The notes: generated by a model from the letters alone, not told the origin. A stretch of DNA of 64,000 nucleotides from Flavobacterium azooxidireducens (GCF_023195775.1 NZ_CP096205.1:3555001-3619000); one strand, 5' to 3'; counted from the stretch's first letter, positions 24,484 through 34,009 are shown. Numbers and translations are program-made.

Positions 24484-24933
24484 ATGGAAATAATTCGAGA
24501 TATAATTTGTCAAGTGTACGCAGGACAAAAATCAAGAAAAACTATTGACTTAGTTTTGAATACTTTTATTCCTGAATACGAAAAATTGAATTTAGACTAT
24601 GCTTCTCGACTTGATGATGAGAATTATATATTTAAAACAGAAGACGAGATGATAAATTATTTAATAGAAAATACCGGACTAGACCAGACTTTCTATTGGA
24701 ATAAAAACTATGACAATCCTGACAAAATTATGGTTGGTGCTATAATAACAGCGGACGACAAACTGATTATGAGTCTGACTATTGACGGGACTGAAGAAAC
24801 GGAAAGTAAGTATTTCGAAAAACTTAAAAATCTTTTGAATTCAGACATTGGAGTTATTTCATACATTAATCCCGCAGACTACGATAATGGACAAGATTTT
24901 ATCACAAAATATGGACAGAACAGCAGCACCTAA
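24484..24933 (+). CDS. Hypothetical protein, 149 aa
   Basis: I do not recognise this protein. It starts MEIIRDIICQVYAGQ; an upstream TTG extension was rejected because it begins in non-coding sequence. It is acidic, cytoplasmic and without cysteine clusters: an N-terminal helix, then a two-layer alpha/beta arrangement ending GVISYINPADYDNGQDF. The gene is flanked by the inverted words GTTAGGTGC (24455) and GCACCTAAC (24925), which is reminiscent of gene-cassette ends. An immunity-type or mobile accessory role is possible but unsupported. Confidence 0.6.
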   Translation: MEIIRDIICQVYAGQKSRKTIDLVLNTFIPEYEKLNLDYASRLDDENYIFKTEDEMINYLIENTGLDQTFYWNKNYDNPDKIMVGAIITADDKLIMSLTIDGTEETESKYFEKLKNLLNSDIGVISYINPADYDNGQDFITKYGQNSST

Positions 24934-25036
24934 CAGCAGTTCCTATGTAAAGCACCATAAAGTTATCAACAACTTTGAATAAGGGTTATATGTTGGTTTT
25001 TTTCGAGTATGCTTATCTGTTCCAATGGCTTGTTGG

Positions 25037-25057
25037 AAAAGTTGGCAACAACTTTTT
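25037..25057 (+). terminator. Possible terminator hairpin, GCAA loop
   Basis: AAAAGTTG and CAACTTTT pair around a GCAA tetraloop and are followed by T. It lies about 100 nt after the 149-residue hypothetical gene, in a gap of about 400 nt without any gene (24934-25341). The rest of the gap is AT-rich with no other recognisable element. Confidence 0.4.
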
Positions 25058-25341
25058 GTCCGCCGAAGGCATTGGAGTAAAAAGTTAGCTTTACTTTATC
25101 AATGATGTCACGAAAGTATTTCCTCTTTTATTTACCAAATGTAATCTAACAATTTAAAAGTACTGTCCTTTTTTTTTGGGCTAAAAAGATCATTTTAAGG
25201 CTTTTTAGAACATTTTTATTTTTGAATCTACTTTTTAAAAAAGGTTTTTATTATAACTTAAAACCAATATATTTACGTGATATTTAATTAAAATCAGTTC
25301 GGGAATGGTTTTTTAGACGGACTGACGTTAACATCAATATT

Positions 25342-26901
25342 ATGAAAAAAATTACATTAATTATTTTTTTATTTTTTTTAGTAAAAAATTTTGGTCAAAA
25401 CAATGGTTCTTTAGATCAAAGTTTCGGACCTTATTTTAGCCCAACAGTTTCAGATAAAGATGACACTTTACAAGATTTTTTAATTGATAGTCAAAATTAT
25501 ATTGTTTCAGTTGGTAGGACTTATCATCAAAATGCATATGATTTTGCATTATGTAGTGTTAATTCTAACGGAAATTATAATTTAAATTTCGGCAATGATG
25601 GTATTTATCACGGCACAAATGTTGTTGGTGGTAACCCAAATAAAATTGAAAAAGTAGCGAATGGTTATTTAGCAGTAGGATATTATTATCCATCTTTTGG
25701 TTCTAATCTATCATTTGCTATTGCTAAATATCTTAATAATGGAGTTTTAGACACATCTTTTGCAAATAATGGACTTTTGATAGATTCAATGTTTAATGGG
25801 AGTGATAATGCCGTTTCCGCCAAAGAGTTATCAAATGGAAAAATAGTAGTAATGGGGACAAACGTTGATTCGCATGTTAGGGTTACAATGTTAATGATTA
25901 ATAATAATGGAAGTATAGATACATCATTTGGCTCAAACGGAAAGAAAATTTTAAATTTCCCAAATAATTCTAGAAGATATAGTATCAGTCAAATGGAATT
26001 AGTAGGAACAAATAAAATTATTATAGCTGGAAATAGTACTTTAAATAATACATCTGTAAATGAAAAGGATATTTTTGTAGCAAAATTAAATATTGACGGT
26101 AGTTTTGATAGTAGTTTTGGAGTAAATGGTCTGTCAATCTTAAATATCACAAATTATTCTGAAAATGTAGCTGAGTTATCATTTTATGATAATGGAGATT
26201 TTATATTAACTGGTACAATTTATAATGATAATGATTCAAATTATTCAGAAACAGTAATTGCAAAATTTAATTCTAATGGAAGTCTAATTTCTGGGTTTGG
26301 TACAAACGGTATTAAAATATTAAGTCTTATCAATTCTTCTAATTCACTTCAGGAGTTCGTCAGAACATCAATTATAGATGAAAATTTTATTTATATTGGA
26401 GGCAGTTATAGAACAACTTATAGTTACTATAATTATAATGGATTTGTTTGTAAATTAGATATTAATGGGGATTTTGTAACTGATTTTGCAAATCAAGGAA
26501 TATTGAGCTTTAATAATAATATACATAGAGTTGTAAAAATTAAATTTGATAATAGTAATCTAGTTATTGGTGGAATAAACGAATATAGTGACCATGATTT
26601 TATTTTTACAAGAGTAATTAATAGCAATACATTAGATTTAGATAATTTAACTAATGATAGTGTAATTAATTACTATCCTAATCCAGTGAAAGAAAAGCTT
26701 TTTGTAAATCTTAATTCTAACGATGTTAAAATAATTGAAGTTAAAATATTCGATATTGATGGAAGAAATGTATTAATAGATAATGATATTTTACATGAAA
26801 GTCATGAAATAGATTTAAGTTTTCTTTCAAGAGGACAATATATATTACTGTTAAAAACAGATAACAATTTATTTTATAATGTTAAAATTTTAAAAGATTA
26901 A
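25342..26901 (+). CDS. Secreted delta-60-repeat protein with T9SS sorting domain
   Basis: The 519-residue protein has a signal peptide (MKKITLIIFLFFLVKNFGQ), then delta-60-type repeats with the pattern G.LD.SFG.NG followed by strands ending in I(V/A)GG or similar, probably forming a beta propeller-like array. It ends with a type A sorting domain (INYYPNPVKEKLFVNL...RGQYILLL). It should be exported by Sec and then the type IX system. Codon use is more AT-rich than in the next gene, which has the same architecture, so it may be a transferred or fast-evolving paralogue. No substrate is known. Confidence 0.88.
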   Translation: MKKITLIIFLFFLVKNFGQNNGSLDQSFGPYFSPTVSDKDDTLQDFLIDSQNYIVSVGRTYHQNAYDFALCSVNSNGNYNLNFGNDGIYHGTNVVGGNPNKIEKVANGYLAVGYYYPSFGSNLSFAIAKYLNNGVLDTSFANNGLLIDSMFNGSDNAVSAKELSNGKIVVMGTNVDSHVRVTMLMINNNGSIDTSFGSNGKKILNFPNNSRRYSISQMELVGTNKIIIAGNSTLNNTSVNEKDIFVAKLNIDGSFDSSFGVNGLSILNITNYSENVAELSFYDNGDFILTGTIYNDNDSNYSETVIAKFNSNGSLISGFGTNGIKILSLINSSNSLQEFVRTSIIDENFIYIGGSYRTTYSYYNYNGFVCKLDINGDFVTDFANQGILSFNNNIHRVVKIKFDNSNLVIGGINEYSDHDFIFTRVINSNTLDLDNLTNDSVINYYPNPVKEKLFVNLNSNDVKIIEVKIFDIDGRNVLIDNDILHESHEIDLSFLSRGQYILLLKTDNNLFYNVKILKD

Positions 26902-26909
26902 ATACTAAT

Positions 26910-27037
26910 GCTAACAGCATATTTAAGAAATGGCGGTTTGAATACTAAAAGTAAACTTTGTACATCAAAGAAAGTTAAGTACTAAAATGAAAAATCGGTT
27001 TTCAAAAACCACCACTTCTATATATGCAAACCGTTAA
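26910..27037 (+). repeat. Long imperfect palindrome (attC-like in outline)
   Basis: CTAACAGCATATTTAAGAAA...GGCGGTTT at the left pairs with AAACCACCACTTC...GCAAACCGTTAA at the right, with an inner CTTTG/CAAAG hairpin. It lies in the 370-nt gap between the two delta-60 genes. A nested hairpin beginning CTAAC and ending GTTA is the outline of integron attC sites, but the strict core words are only partly met. No integrase gene is in the window. Confidence 0.4.
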
Positions 27038-27242
27038 AACAATCAAAAATCCAATTGAATAGATTTTAGTTTTACAAAAAATAACGTTGCCATTGACACA
27101 CAATTCCTTTACCTACTTTGCAACTCCTTCCCTATTTCTAAATTAGAAAATTCATTTTATAACTATGTATTTTTCAGAAAAATAGTGCTGCAAAAAGTAA
27201 GTAAAACTTTTCAACAATTAGTTAATTTAAAATTGAAAACAC

Positions 27243-27250
27243 TACTTTTG
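27243..27250 (+). promoter_or_regulatory. -7 box for the second delta-60 gene
   Basis: TACTTTTG matches TAnnTTTG and lies 24 nt before the ATG at 27275, inside an upstream in-frame extension. It supports the later start. Confidence 0.5.
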
Positions 27251-27274
27251 AAAAATTTTTTAATACAAAAATCA

Positions 27275-29968
27275 ATGAATAAAAATTACTTTTTCGTAAT
27301 AGCTTTTCTAAGTTTTTTTTCAAGTATTGCTCAACAAGCCGGAGATTTAGACCTTTCATTTGGAAACAACGGCATAGTTAGAACAAATCTATGGAATGCT
27401 AGTTTTAATGTTAAAAGCCATGTTGTTCTTCCTGATGGAAAAACAATTGTAGTGGGTGAAATTAATAACGATATGGAACCAAGAGGTTTTGTCATGCGAC
27501 TTTTGGCAAATGGTGATATTGATGTTACGTTTGGAACAGATGGAAAAGCCGTTCATCCATTTATCAACGGAATAAATATAGTAAAGTTACAAACAGACGG
27601 AAAAATCTTAGTTGGTAGCTCATACCTCAATGACATTGCAGTTGCCCGATATATGTCCAACGGAACATTGGATACCGGTTTTGCGTATGACGGAACATAT
27701 TATAACACCAATTCAAATAATTCAAACTACTCACCAAATCCCGTTGTAGATTTAGAAATTCAATCGGACAACAAAATTGTTGCCTTGACAACAATAAAGA
27801 TTAGTGATGTAAATTATTATAAATTATTCAGATTAAATTCAAATGGAATTTTAGACAATACGTTAAATGTTACAGATAATTTTGGAGCTATAGATTATCC
27901 GGTTGCACTAAGCATTCAAACAGATGGCAAACTACTTGTTTCAGGTTATTCTTTTAATGAAGCAAGTACTTCTCTCTTTATTGCTCGATATAATTCAAAT
28001 GGAACTGATGATACTACATTCAATTCAACCGGAAGAAGATCTTTCTCTATAACAAATGCAACAGCTGCAAGAGTCACTGATTTGCTAATACAACCAGATG
28101 GAAAAATTTTACTTGGCGGAAAATATTATGCTAACGGCGACGCTTTGTTCATGGCTAGATTTAACACTAACGGAACTTTTGACACTTCATTTAGTGGTGA
28201 TGGTTTTCAATCAGCAACTGTAGATCTGAGCAGTAACCGTCCAGGAAAAATAGCACTTCAATCGGATGGAAAGATAATCCAAATGGATACGTATTATAAC
28301 AACACTACTAGTAAAGAAAGTATGTTACTGGCTCGCTATACATCAACAGGAGAATTAGATAACACTTTCAGCGGAACAAGTTGGGGTGTTTCATTTCCAT
28401 TTAATGGTTTAAATGAAACAGCAGCTTGCATTTCTATTGTAGATAACAAATTAATTATATCAGGAAACGCTGAAACTTCTGTAATTGAAAATAACATGGC
28501 TTTTGCAAAGTTCAATCTAAATCCGATTTCATTTGATACCACTTTTGGAAATAACGGAAAAAAGCAGCTTAATGTACCATTTCCAACCTATGAAGAGGTT
28601 ATAAAATCGGTGGTGCAATCAGACAATAAAGTTGTTGTACTTAGCAAAATATTTGTAAACAACTTTTATTATTCCGGTTTACAACGATTTAATGAAAACG
28701 GATCGCTAGACAGCACTTTTGGTTCAAATGGAAAAATTGGTTTAGGTTTTTATCTTACAGAATTTGGTGGATTGGCTGTTGATAATGCCAATAACATTCT
28801 TATATGTGGTAATACACCATTTGAAAGTAGTTTTATCCTCAGAATAACGCCTGCAGGTGCTTTAGATCCAACTTTTGGCGACCAAGGAATAACCTATTTG
28901 CCGGAAGATTTTTTAAATTTTAATCCAATAATTAAATCTATTAAAATTCAATCAGATAATAAAATTATATTGGGCGGAGGAAACAGTGTAAACCAAATTG
29001 CCGACTATTTATTAATCCGTTTAAATGCAAACGGAACATTAGATAACACTTTTGGCAATAACGGAATAAGTCAAATAGGCTTAACTAATACGTATGAAAT
29101 GATTTCTTCAATTGAAGTCTTAAATGATGGAAAAATTATAGCCATTGGTCTTACTGAAGAAAATTATGGAAATGATTATCAAGCTGTTATTCTTAAATTT
29201 AATACGGTTGGTTTATTAGATCCTACTTTCAACGGAAATGGTAAATTTTTTACCGAAAAAGCTGTTGATTTCAATACGAATGGTGATATCAAAGTTCAAA
29301 ATGACGGAAAAATTCTAAGTACGTTTGAATCGTTATATGACAATTTCATTCTCTATCGTTTAAACAGTAATGGAACTTTAGATAACAACTTTGGTTCTAG
29401 CGGCTATGTGAGTACGTATGTTACAGGCGATGATAAATCAGCACAAATTCATTACAACCCAACCAACCAAAAAATTACTTTAATTGGCACAACAATAACC
29501 GATGAAATTGGAAAATTTGCCTTAACTCGCTATTCCGGTAACGGAGAAACTGACTTTTCTTTTGGAGATTCAGGACAAGTTATAACCAATTTTGGACATT
29601 TTGCTCAAGTAATTTCTGCTTCACCAACATCCAACGGTAAATTAGTGGTTAGCGGTATTTTGTATGACGACGTTGCCAAAGATTTTGACCAAATTATGGC
29701 TAAATATCATTTAGAAGAATCATTAAGCCTTAATAATCCAGAGGTAATCAACGTTCAAATTTATCCAAATCCAGTTACCGAAACACTTTTTGTTCGTTTA
29801 AAAGATGAAAGTGTTGCAAATAATTATAACATTACAGACATGACCGGAAAAGTTGTTTTACACGGATCATTAGTTGTAGAACAAGGCATCAAAGTAACCG
29901 ATTTAGCTAATGGCGTTTATTTTATTGCCATCGATAATTTTAAACCGATCAAGTTTATTAAGCGATAA
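27275..29968 (+). CDS. Large secreted delta-60-repeat protein with T9SS sorting domain
   Basis: The 897-residue protein starts at MNKNYFFVIA, which has a signal peptide ending near SSIAQ-Q; a 30-codon upstream extension lacks one. At least twelve delta-60 units with the signature NGTLDxTFGxNG follow, each with a strand of the type QSDGKIL(V)GG. The C-terminus is a T9SS type A sorting domain (QIYPNPVTETLFVRL...NGVYFIAI). The architecture and order match the 25342-26901 gene. The repeats suggest a ligand-binding or adhesive surface propeller. Confidence 0.9.
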   Translation: MNKNYFFVIAFLSFFSSIAQQAGDLDLSFGNNGIVRTNLWNASFNVKSHVVLPDGKTIVVGEINNDMEPRGFVMRLLANGDIDVTFGTDGKAVHPFINGINIVKLQTDGKILVGSSYLNDIAVARYMSNGTLDTGFAYDGTYYNTNSNNSNYSPNPVVDLEIQSDNKIVALTTIKISDVNYYKLFRLNSNGILDNTLNVTDNFGAIDYPVALSIQTDGKLLVSGYSFNEASTSLFIARYNSNGTDDTTFNSTGRRSFSITNATAARVTDLLIQPDGKILLGGKYYANGDALFMARFNTNGTFDTSFSGDGFQSATVDLSSNRPGKIALQSDGKIIQMDTYYNNTTSKESMLLARYTSTGELDNTFSGTSWGVSFPFNGLNETAACISIVDNKLIISGNAETSVIENNMAFAKFNLNPISFDTTFGNNGKKQLNVPFPTYEEVIKSVVQSDNKVVVLSKIFVNNFYYSGLQRFNENGSLDSTFGSNGKIGLGFYLTEFGGLAVDNANNILICGNTPFESSFILRITPAGALDPTFGDQGITYLPEDFLNFNPIIKSIKIQSDNKIILGGGNSVNQIADYLLIRLNANGTLDNTFGNNGISQIGLTNTYEMISSIEVLNDGKIIAIGLTEENYGNDYQAVILKFNTVGLLDPTFNGNGKFFTEKAVDFNTNGDIKVQNDGKILSTFESLYDNFILYRLNSNGTLDNNFGSSGYVSTYVTGDDKSAQIHYNPTNQKITLIGTTITDEIGKFALTRYSGNGETDFSFGDSGQVITNFGHFAQVISASPTSNGKLVVSGILYDDVAKDFDQIMAKYHLEESLSLNNPEVINVQIYPNPVTETLFVRLKDESVANNYNITDMTGKVVLHGSLVVEQGIKVTDLANGVYFIAIDNFKPIKFIKR

Positions 29969-29993
29969 ATAAATTTAATGACTTAAATATTTT

Positions 29994-30035
29994 AAAAATG
30001 CCCCAAAAAGCGAACCACTCTTTGGGGCATTTTTA
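29994..30035 (+). terminator. Strong terminator after the second delta-60 gene
   Basis: AAAAATGCCCCAAA and TTTGGGGCATTTTT form a 14-bp stem around a 14-nt loop, 26 nt past the stop. Confidence 0.92.
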
Positions 30036-30101
30036 TTATACTATATTTCATTTTATATAAAAGTATTATTTTTACAAAACAAACTTTCCAAAGAAAAAGG
30101 T

Positions 30102-30452
30102 ATGAACAACACCAGAATCTATAAAATGTCTTTTGCTAGTGTCTATCCGCACTACATCTCCAAAGCAGAAAAAAAAGGCCGCACCAAAGCTGAAGTTGAT
30201 GAAATTATTTTCTGGCTCACCGGTTACAACGCAGAAACTTTTCAAAACCACCTCGATCAAAAAACAGATTTTGAAACGTTTTTTGTACAAGCTCCACAAA
30301 TAAACCCCAATGCTTCTAAAATAACTGGTGTAATCTGTGGCTACCGTGTTGAAAATATTGAAGAAAAACTCATGCAACAAATCCGCTACCTCGATAAACT
30401 GATAGACGAATTGGCAAAAGGAAGAACATTGGAGAAGATTTTGAGGAAGTAA
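30102..30452 (+). CDS. DUF2200 domain-containing protein
   Basis: The 116-residue protein has [20 protein letters not shown] and [10 protein letters not shown]...[12 protein letters not shown], and ends [13 protein letters not shown], all as in DUF2200. The family is small, cytoplasmic and uncharacterised. It is monocistronic here. The opposite-strand frame 30072-30380 is only its shadow. Confidence 0.9.
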   Translation: MNNTRIYKMSFASVYPHYISKAEKKGRTKAEVDEIIFWLTGYNAETFQNHLDQKTDFETFFVQAPQINPNASKITGVICGYRVENIEEKLMQQIRYLDKLIDELAKGRTLEKILRK

Positions 30453-30548
30453 TAGATTTATAAAAAGTAGTTATAGTAACTTTAAAAACAATAAAAAGAG
30501 AGTATTTGAAATATTCAAAAAAATAAAATAATTGATTCTATTTAAACC

Positions 30549-31112
30549 ATGAACAAAATTGAAAAATTATCGGAAGAAGAAGTAAAGACGTTGGAAAAAT
30601 TATACACCAAAAACTATTATAAATTTCTTTTTAGCAGTTTAGTAACACTGTTTGTTTCTTTTCTGATTTATATTATATTCAACAGAGTTCCTGTAAAATA
30701 CCTAGGAAGAAGAGGAGCTGGAAGAGGGATAAATGAAACTGTAATTGAAAACCTTGGTCATGCCATTCCAATTGGAATATTGTTATTTTTTGCTTTTATT
30801 TTTATTCTTGTTCTTAACAACGAACTAAAAATAACCAAACTAAAAAAAGATTTAAAACATAGAATCAAAATAATTGCCACATTAAAAGTAGCTGAAATTG
30901 AAAATTATGCTGATGACAAAATAAAGGATTTAAAAGAAATGGGCATAACCTCCACCAACTTACTAATTTTTAAAAGAAATCCTTTTGGTATAAAAAACTA
31001 TCCTTTTAATAAATTTACGAATCCGGAAATGGTGAAAGCTAAAGAAATGAATTTAGAAATAGCTAAATTTTCTAAACACGAATTTAAAAGAAATATTGTA
31101 GTTAGAAATTAG
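30549..31112 (+). CDS. Hypothetical two-helix membrane protein, 187 aa
   Basis: I do not recognise the family. After an N-terminal charged helix (1-20) there are membrane segments near 23-43 and 73-93, with a short loop RRGAGRGINETVIENLGHA between them. The C-terminal 90 residues are lysine-rich and cytoplasmic or periplasmic. It stands alone, with an A-rich leader and no clear promoter match. Confidence 0.55.
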   Translation: MNKIEKLSEEEVKTLEKLYTKNYYKFLFSSLVTLFVSFLIYIIFNRVPVKYLGRRGAGRGINETVIENLGHAIPIGILLFFAFIFILVLNNELKITKLKKDLKHRIKIIATLKVAEIENYADDKIKDLKEMGITSTNLLIFKRNPFGIKNYPFNKFTNPEMVKAKEMNLEIAKFSKHEFKRNIVVRN

Positions 31113-31180
31113 GCCTATTCCTATTTATTAAATAATTCTGATCCCCAATTCACCCACCAAAAAAAACCAACATAATTTCC

Positions 31181-31188
31181 TATATTTG
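31181..31188 (+). promoter_or_regulatory. -7 box for the SLC13 transporter
   Basis: TATATTTG matches TAnnTTTG, 23 nt before the ATG. No clear TTG -33 element. Confidence 0.5.
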
Positions 31189-31211
31189 AAAGCATAAGTA
31201 AATCCCCATTT

Positions 31212-33008
31212 ATGTTTTCATCCGAATTCATTTCCATATACATCACACTACTCATCATTCTGATTGGTATATTTCTGTTCGTCAAAGAATATTTCACCAT
31301 CGATACGTCATCCATCATCATTATGACGCTATTCATCGTGACGGGAATTTTGGATTATAGAGAAGGTCTGTCGGGCTTTACCAACAGTGCCCCCATCACG
31401 ATAGCTTGTATGATGGTGATGAGCTATGCTGTCCTAAATTCGGGTTTACTGAAAGGGTTTCGGGACATTCTAGTCAAAATTGGAAAGAAAAACTATGCCT
31501 TAACTCTCGTCGTGTTTTGTGTGATTACGGCTGTGTTTTCAGCTTTCATCAACGACTCAGCTGTGGTAGCGATTATGATTCCGATTGTGTTGCAAGTGAG
31601 CAGCAAAAGTTCGATAAGTGCTTCCAAATTATTGTTGCCAATTTCCTTTGCAGCGGCAATGGGCGGAGCCACAACCATCATCGGAACGAGTGCCAATTTA
31701 GTCGTGAGCGGTTATGCCGAAGACAATGGTTTACCGGGATTTCAAATGTTTAGTTTTGCACTTCCGGCCTTGATAATCACTTCCGTCGGATTTATTTATT
31801 TGTTATTTATCGCCCCTTTTTTATTACCCAAAAGAAATAGTTTGGTGGAAGATATGCAAAAAGAATCCAACCAATTCATTACCGAAATTATCATCAATGA
31901 GAATAGTTCCGACATCGGTAAAACCATCGCCGAAAGCATTCTCAGACAAAAATACAACGTCGAAATCATCGAAGTAAATAACCTCAACAACCGAAAAAAC
32001 AAACTAGAAGAACGATGGAAATTAAAAGCCAATGACCATCTAAAAATCGTCATTCATTTTAATGAACTCAACGACATCCGACACGATAAAAATTACACAT
32101 TAGAAGATGATAAACCGCTCTTTAGCGATGTTATTGAAAAAAATGATAAAGGAAATCAGTTATACGAAGCCATTATCCCCTTTGGTTCTAAACTCGCCGG
32201 ACAAACATTAAATGACATTAAATTCAGAGAAAGATACAGTGCTAATGTTTTGGCAGTGAGAAATTTAAAGAAAAACAGATTTACAAATTTAGGTGACTTT
32301 AAATTAAGCGAAGGAAACGTGCTCGTAATCGATTCCTCTGCCGAATCGTTTAACGAGATGATTAAACACAAAATGCTTTTTCCACTACAAGAAATTGCGA
32401 GTCAAAAATTAGACAAACGCAAAGCCATTATTAGTGTACTCATTTTAGTCGGCGTAATTACAGCCGCTGCGATGGGAATCACCTCCATTGTGGTTGCCGG
32501 AATGGTCGGTTGTTTATCCCTTGTGGTGCTCAATGTCTTGAAACCCCAAGAAGCCTACGACACCATCGATTGGAAAGTAATTTTTATGATTGCCGGTGTG
32601 TTAAGTATGGGAACCGCCTTAGAAAAAACAGGAACTTCCAAAATCATAGCCGACTTTTTAGCCACTAATCTCGGTAATTTCGATTTACACATTACATTAG
32701 CGTTCGTCTATTTAGTCACACTCATTGCCACCAACATCCTCTCCGGAAAAGCGGCGGCGGCATTAATGGCACCCATCGCCATTCAGTTTGCAATCAGTAT
32801 GGAAGTGAACTATCAACCGTTCCTTATCGCCATTATGTTTGCGTGTGCCTATACGTTTATGACGCCCATTTGCAACCCAACTAACACGATGGTCTATTCG
32901 CCCGGAAATTACACTTTCAAAGACTATATCAAGGTCGGTTTACCCCTAAACATCATCATTTGGATCGTAGCAGTATTTGTGATTCCGTTGTTTTTCCCGT
33001 TTAAGTAA
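31212..33008 (+). CDS. SLC13-family (DASS) permease with central TrkA-C domains
   Basis: This 598-residue inner-membrane transporter has two DASS-type membrane bundles: residues 5-205, with SAFINDSAVVAIMIPIV and GGATTIIGTSANLVVSG, and 400-595, with NILSGKAAAALMAPIAI and TPICNPTNTMVYSPG. The repeated SxxT/N-type hairpin motifs are the Na+ and substrate sites of the family. Between them (about 215-390) are two RCK_C/TrkA-C-like domains, as in sulfate or dicarboxylate permeases of this subfamily, which may bind a ligand and gate transport. Substrate (sulfate, citrate or dicarboxylate) is not determined by sequence alone. Confidence 0.88.
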   Translation: MFSSEFISIYITLLIILIGIFLFVKEYFTIDTSSIIIMTLFIVTGILDYREGLSGFTNSAPITIACMMVMSYAVLNSGLLKGFRDILVKIGKKNYALTLVVFCVITAVFSAFINDSAVVAIMIPIVLQVSSKSSISASKLLLPISFAAAMGGATTIIGTSANLVVSGYAEDNGLPGFQMFSFALPALIITSVGFIYLLFIAPFLLPKRNSLVEDMQKESNQFITEIIINENSSDIGKTIAESILRQKYNVEIIEVNNLNNRKNKLEERWKLKANDHLKIVIHFNELNDIRHDKNYTLEDDKPLFSDVIEKNDKGNQLYEAIIPFGSKLAGQTLNDIKFRERYSANVLAVRNLKKNRFTNLGDFKLSEGNVLVIDSSAESFNEMIKHKMLFPLQEIASQKLDKRKAIISVLILVGVITAAAMGITSIVVAGMVGCLSLVVLNVLKPQEAYDTIDWKVIFMIAGVLSMGTALEKTGTSKIIADFLATNLGNFDLHITLAFVYLVTLIATNILSGKAAAALMAPIAIQFAISMEVNYQPFLIAIMFACAYTFMTPICNPTNTMVYSPGNYTFKDYIKVGLPLNIIIWIVAVFVIPLFFPFK

Positions 33009-33020
33009 AGACTTTTTTTT

Positions 33021-33164
33021 AGAAGCTAATCCCGCTTTCTGCTACAAGCTTTTGCTCAAAAACCTTTTTTTCTAAGGTTTGGCAGGGGCTTCCGTTGGTC
33101 GCCCTGCCAAACCAAGAAAAAATAGGTTTTCTTCACAAAAGGCTTTTCGCTGCAATCGGGGCTA
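33021..33164 (+). repeat. 144-bp foldback repeat, copy C (best-preserved hairpin)
   Basis: It begins AGAAGCTAATCCCGC and ends AATCGGGGCTA, 12 nt after the SLC13 stop. GGTTTGGCAGGG and CCCTGCCAAACC form a perfect 12-bp core stem that extends outward through AAAACCT.TTTTTTCT against AGAAAAAATAGGTTTT to a near-complete hairpin. Confidence 0.92.
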
Positions 33165-33264
33165 GAAATCGTGCCAAAAAAGAAATTCAATACTAAAGAA
33201 ATCATTTTTTGAATTCAATATTTTTCTTATAATTAAATTTTTATCTTCGCAAAAAAATCAAAAA

Positions 33265-33837
33265 ATGAAAAATAAGATTATTCTATGTGTACTATTTCTT
33301 TTAGCTAATGTTCATTTACACGCTCAATTCATAAAAGAAAAATCAATCGAAGCTTCTATCGGAATTGGGTATAATTCTCCTAATGACGACGTCGATATGA
33401 ATGGTTCAGGATTTTTTTTGCAAGGAGAATATATATTAAAAATTGCCTCTTGGATTGACGTTCGACCTTATGCCGGCTTAATTCTGGTTGAATCAGAATC
33501 GGAACCAATTGAACCTAATAATATCGTGTATAAAACAACCTCAAATGCCTTTTTAATTGGTGGAAAAACCAGAATTAATGCTCCTATTCCCTATTTTTCT
33601 CCATATTTTGAAATAGGAATTGGTGCTTCCATAGGTTCATTTGAAACGTTCACCCCCTTTACAAACATAAAAAAAGAAGGTATCGCAATGCATATTCCAC
33701 TCTCAATTGGCGTAGCATTAGGACGTAAACATAATTTTGATTTAGGTTTTACCTATTACAGTCATCCCAATTTGAAACAAGTTTGCGGAGCAGCTGCAAT
33801 CGGAATCACGTTTCCGTTAGAAACCAAGAAAAAATAG
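33265..33837 (+). CDS. Outer-membrane beta-barrel-like protein, 190 aa
   Basis: The protein has a signal peptide (MKNKIILCVLFLLANVHLHA-Q) and alternating strands typical of small porin-like barrels: SIEASIGIGYN, GFFLQGEYILK, IDVRPYAGLIL, ISPYFEIGIGASIG, HNFDLGFTYYS and a final AIGITFPLE. The last codons (after PLETKKK) and the stop lie in foldback repeat copy D, so the natural C-terminus may have been replaced. The last strand ends in a hydrophobic residue only two codons before the repeat. Substrate or role unknown. Confidence 0.75.
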   Translation: MKNKIILCVLFLLANVHLHAQFIKEKSIEASIGIGYNSPNDDVDMNGSGFFLQGEYILKIASWIDVRPYAGLILVESESEPIEPNNIVYKTTSNAFLIGGKTRINAPIPYFSPYFEIGIGASIGSFETFTPFTNIKKEGIAMHIPLSIGVALGRKHNFDLGFTYYSHPNLKQVCGAAAIGITFPLETKKK

Positions 33838-33888
33838 GTTTTATTCACAAAAGGCTTTCTCCCGAAAACTTCAGAACATTCGGGGCTA
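33821..33888 (+). repeat. Half copy D of the 144-bp foldback repeat
   Basis: It matches only the right arm of copies B and C (AAACCAAGAAAAAATAGG...CGGGGCTA). It includes the last codons and stop of the beta-barrel gene. Confidence 0.85.
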
Positions 33889-34009
33889 TGGAATTGTGCT
33901 TATAATCAACTTAAAAATTATGCTAATTTAATAATTTATCACTTTTCAAATAATAATCTTTTCAACTTGTTTTAATTCTGATTCTCTTAAAAATCTTTTT
34001 GATTATATC

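Noticed and set aside
25150..25260. Possible insertion-sequence end with T-rich runs
   Set aside because: No transposase or inverted ends were found, so only AT-rich DNA is supported.
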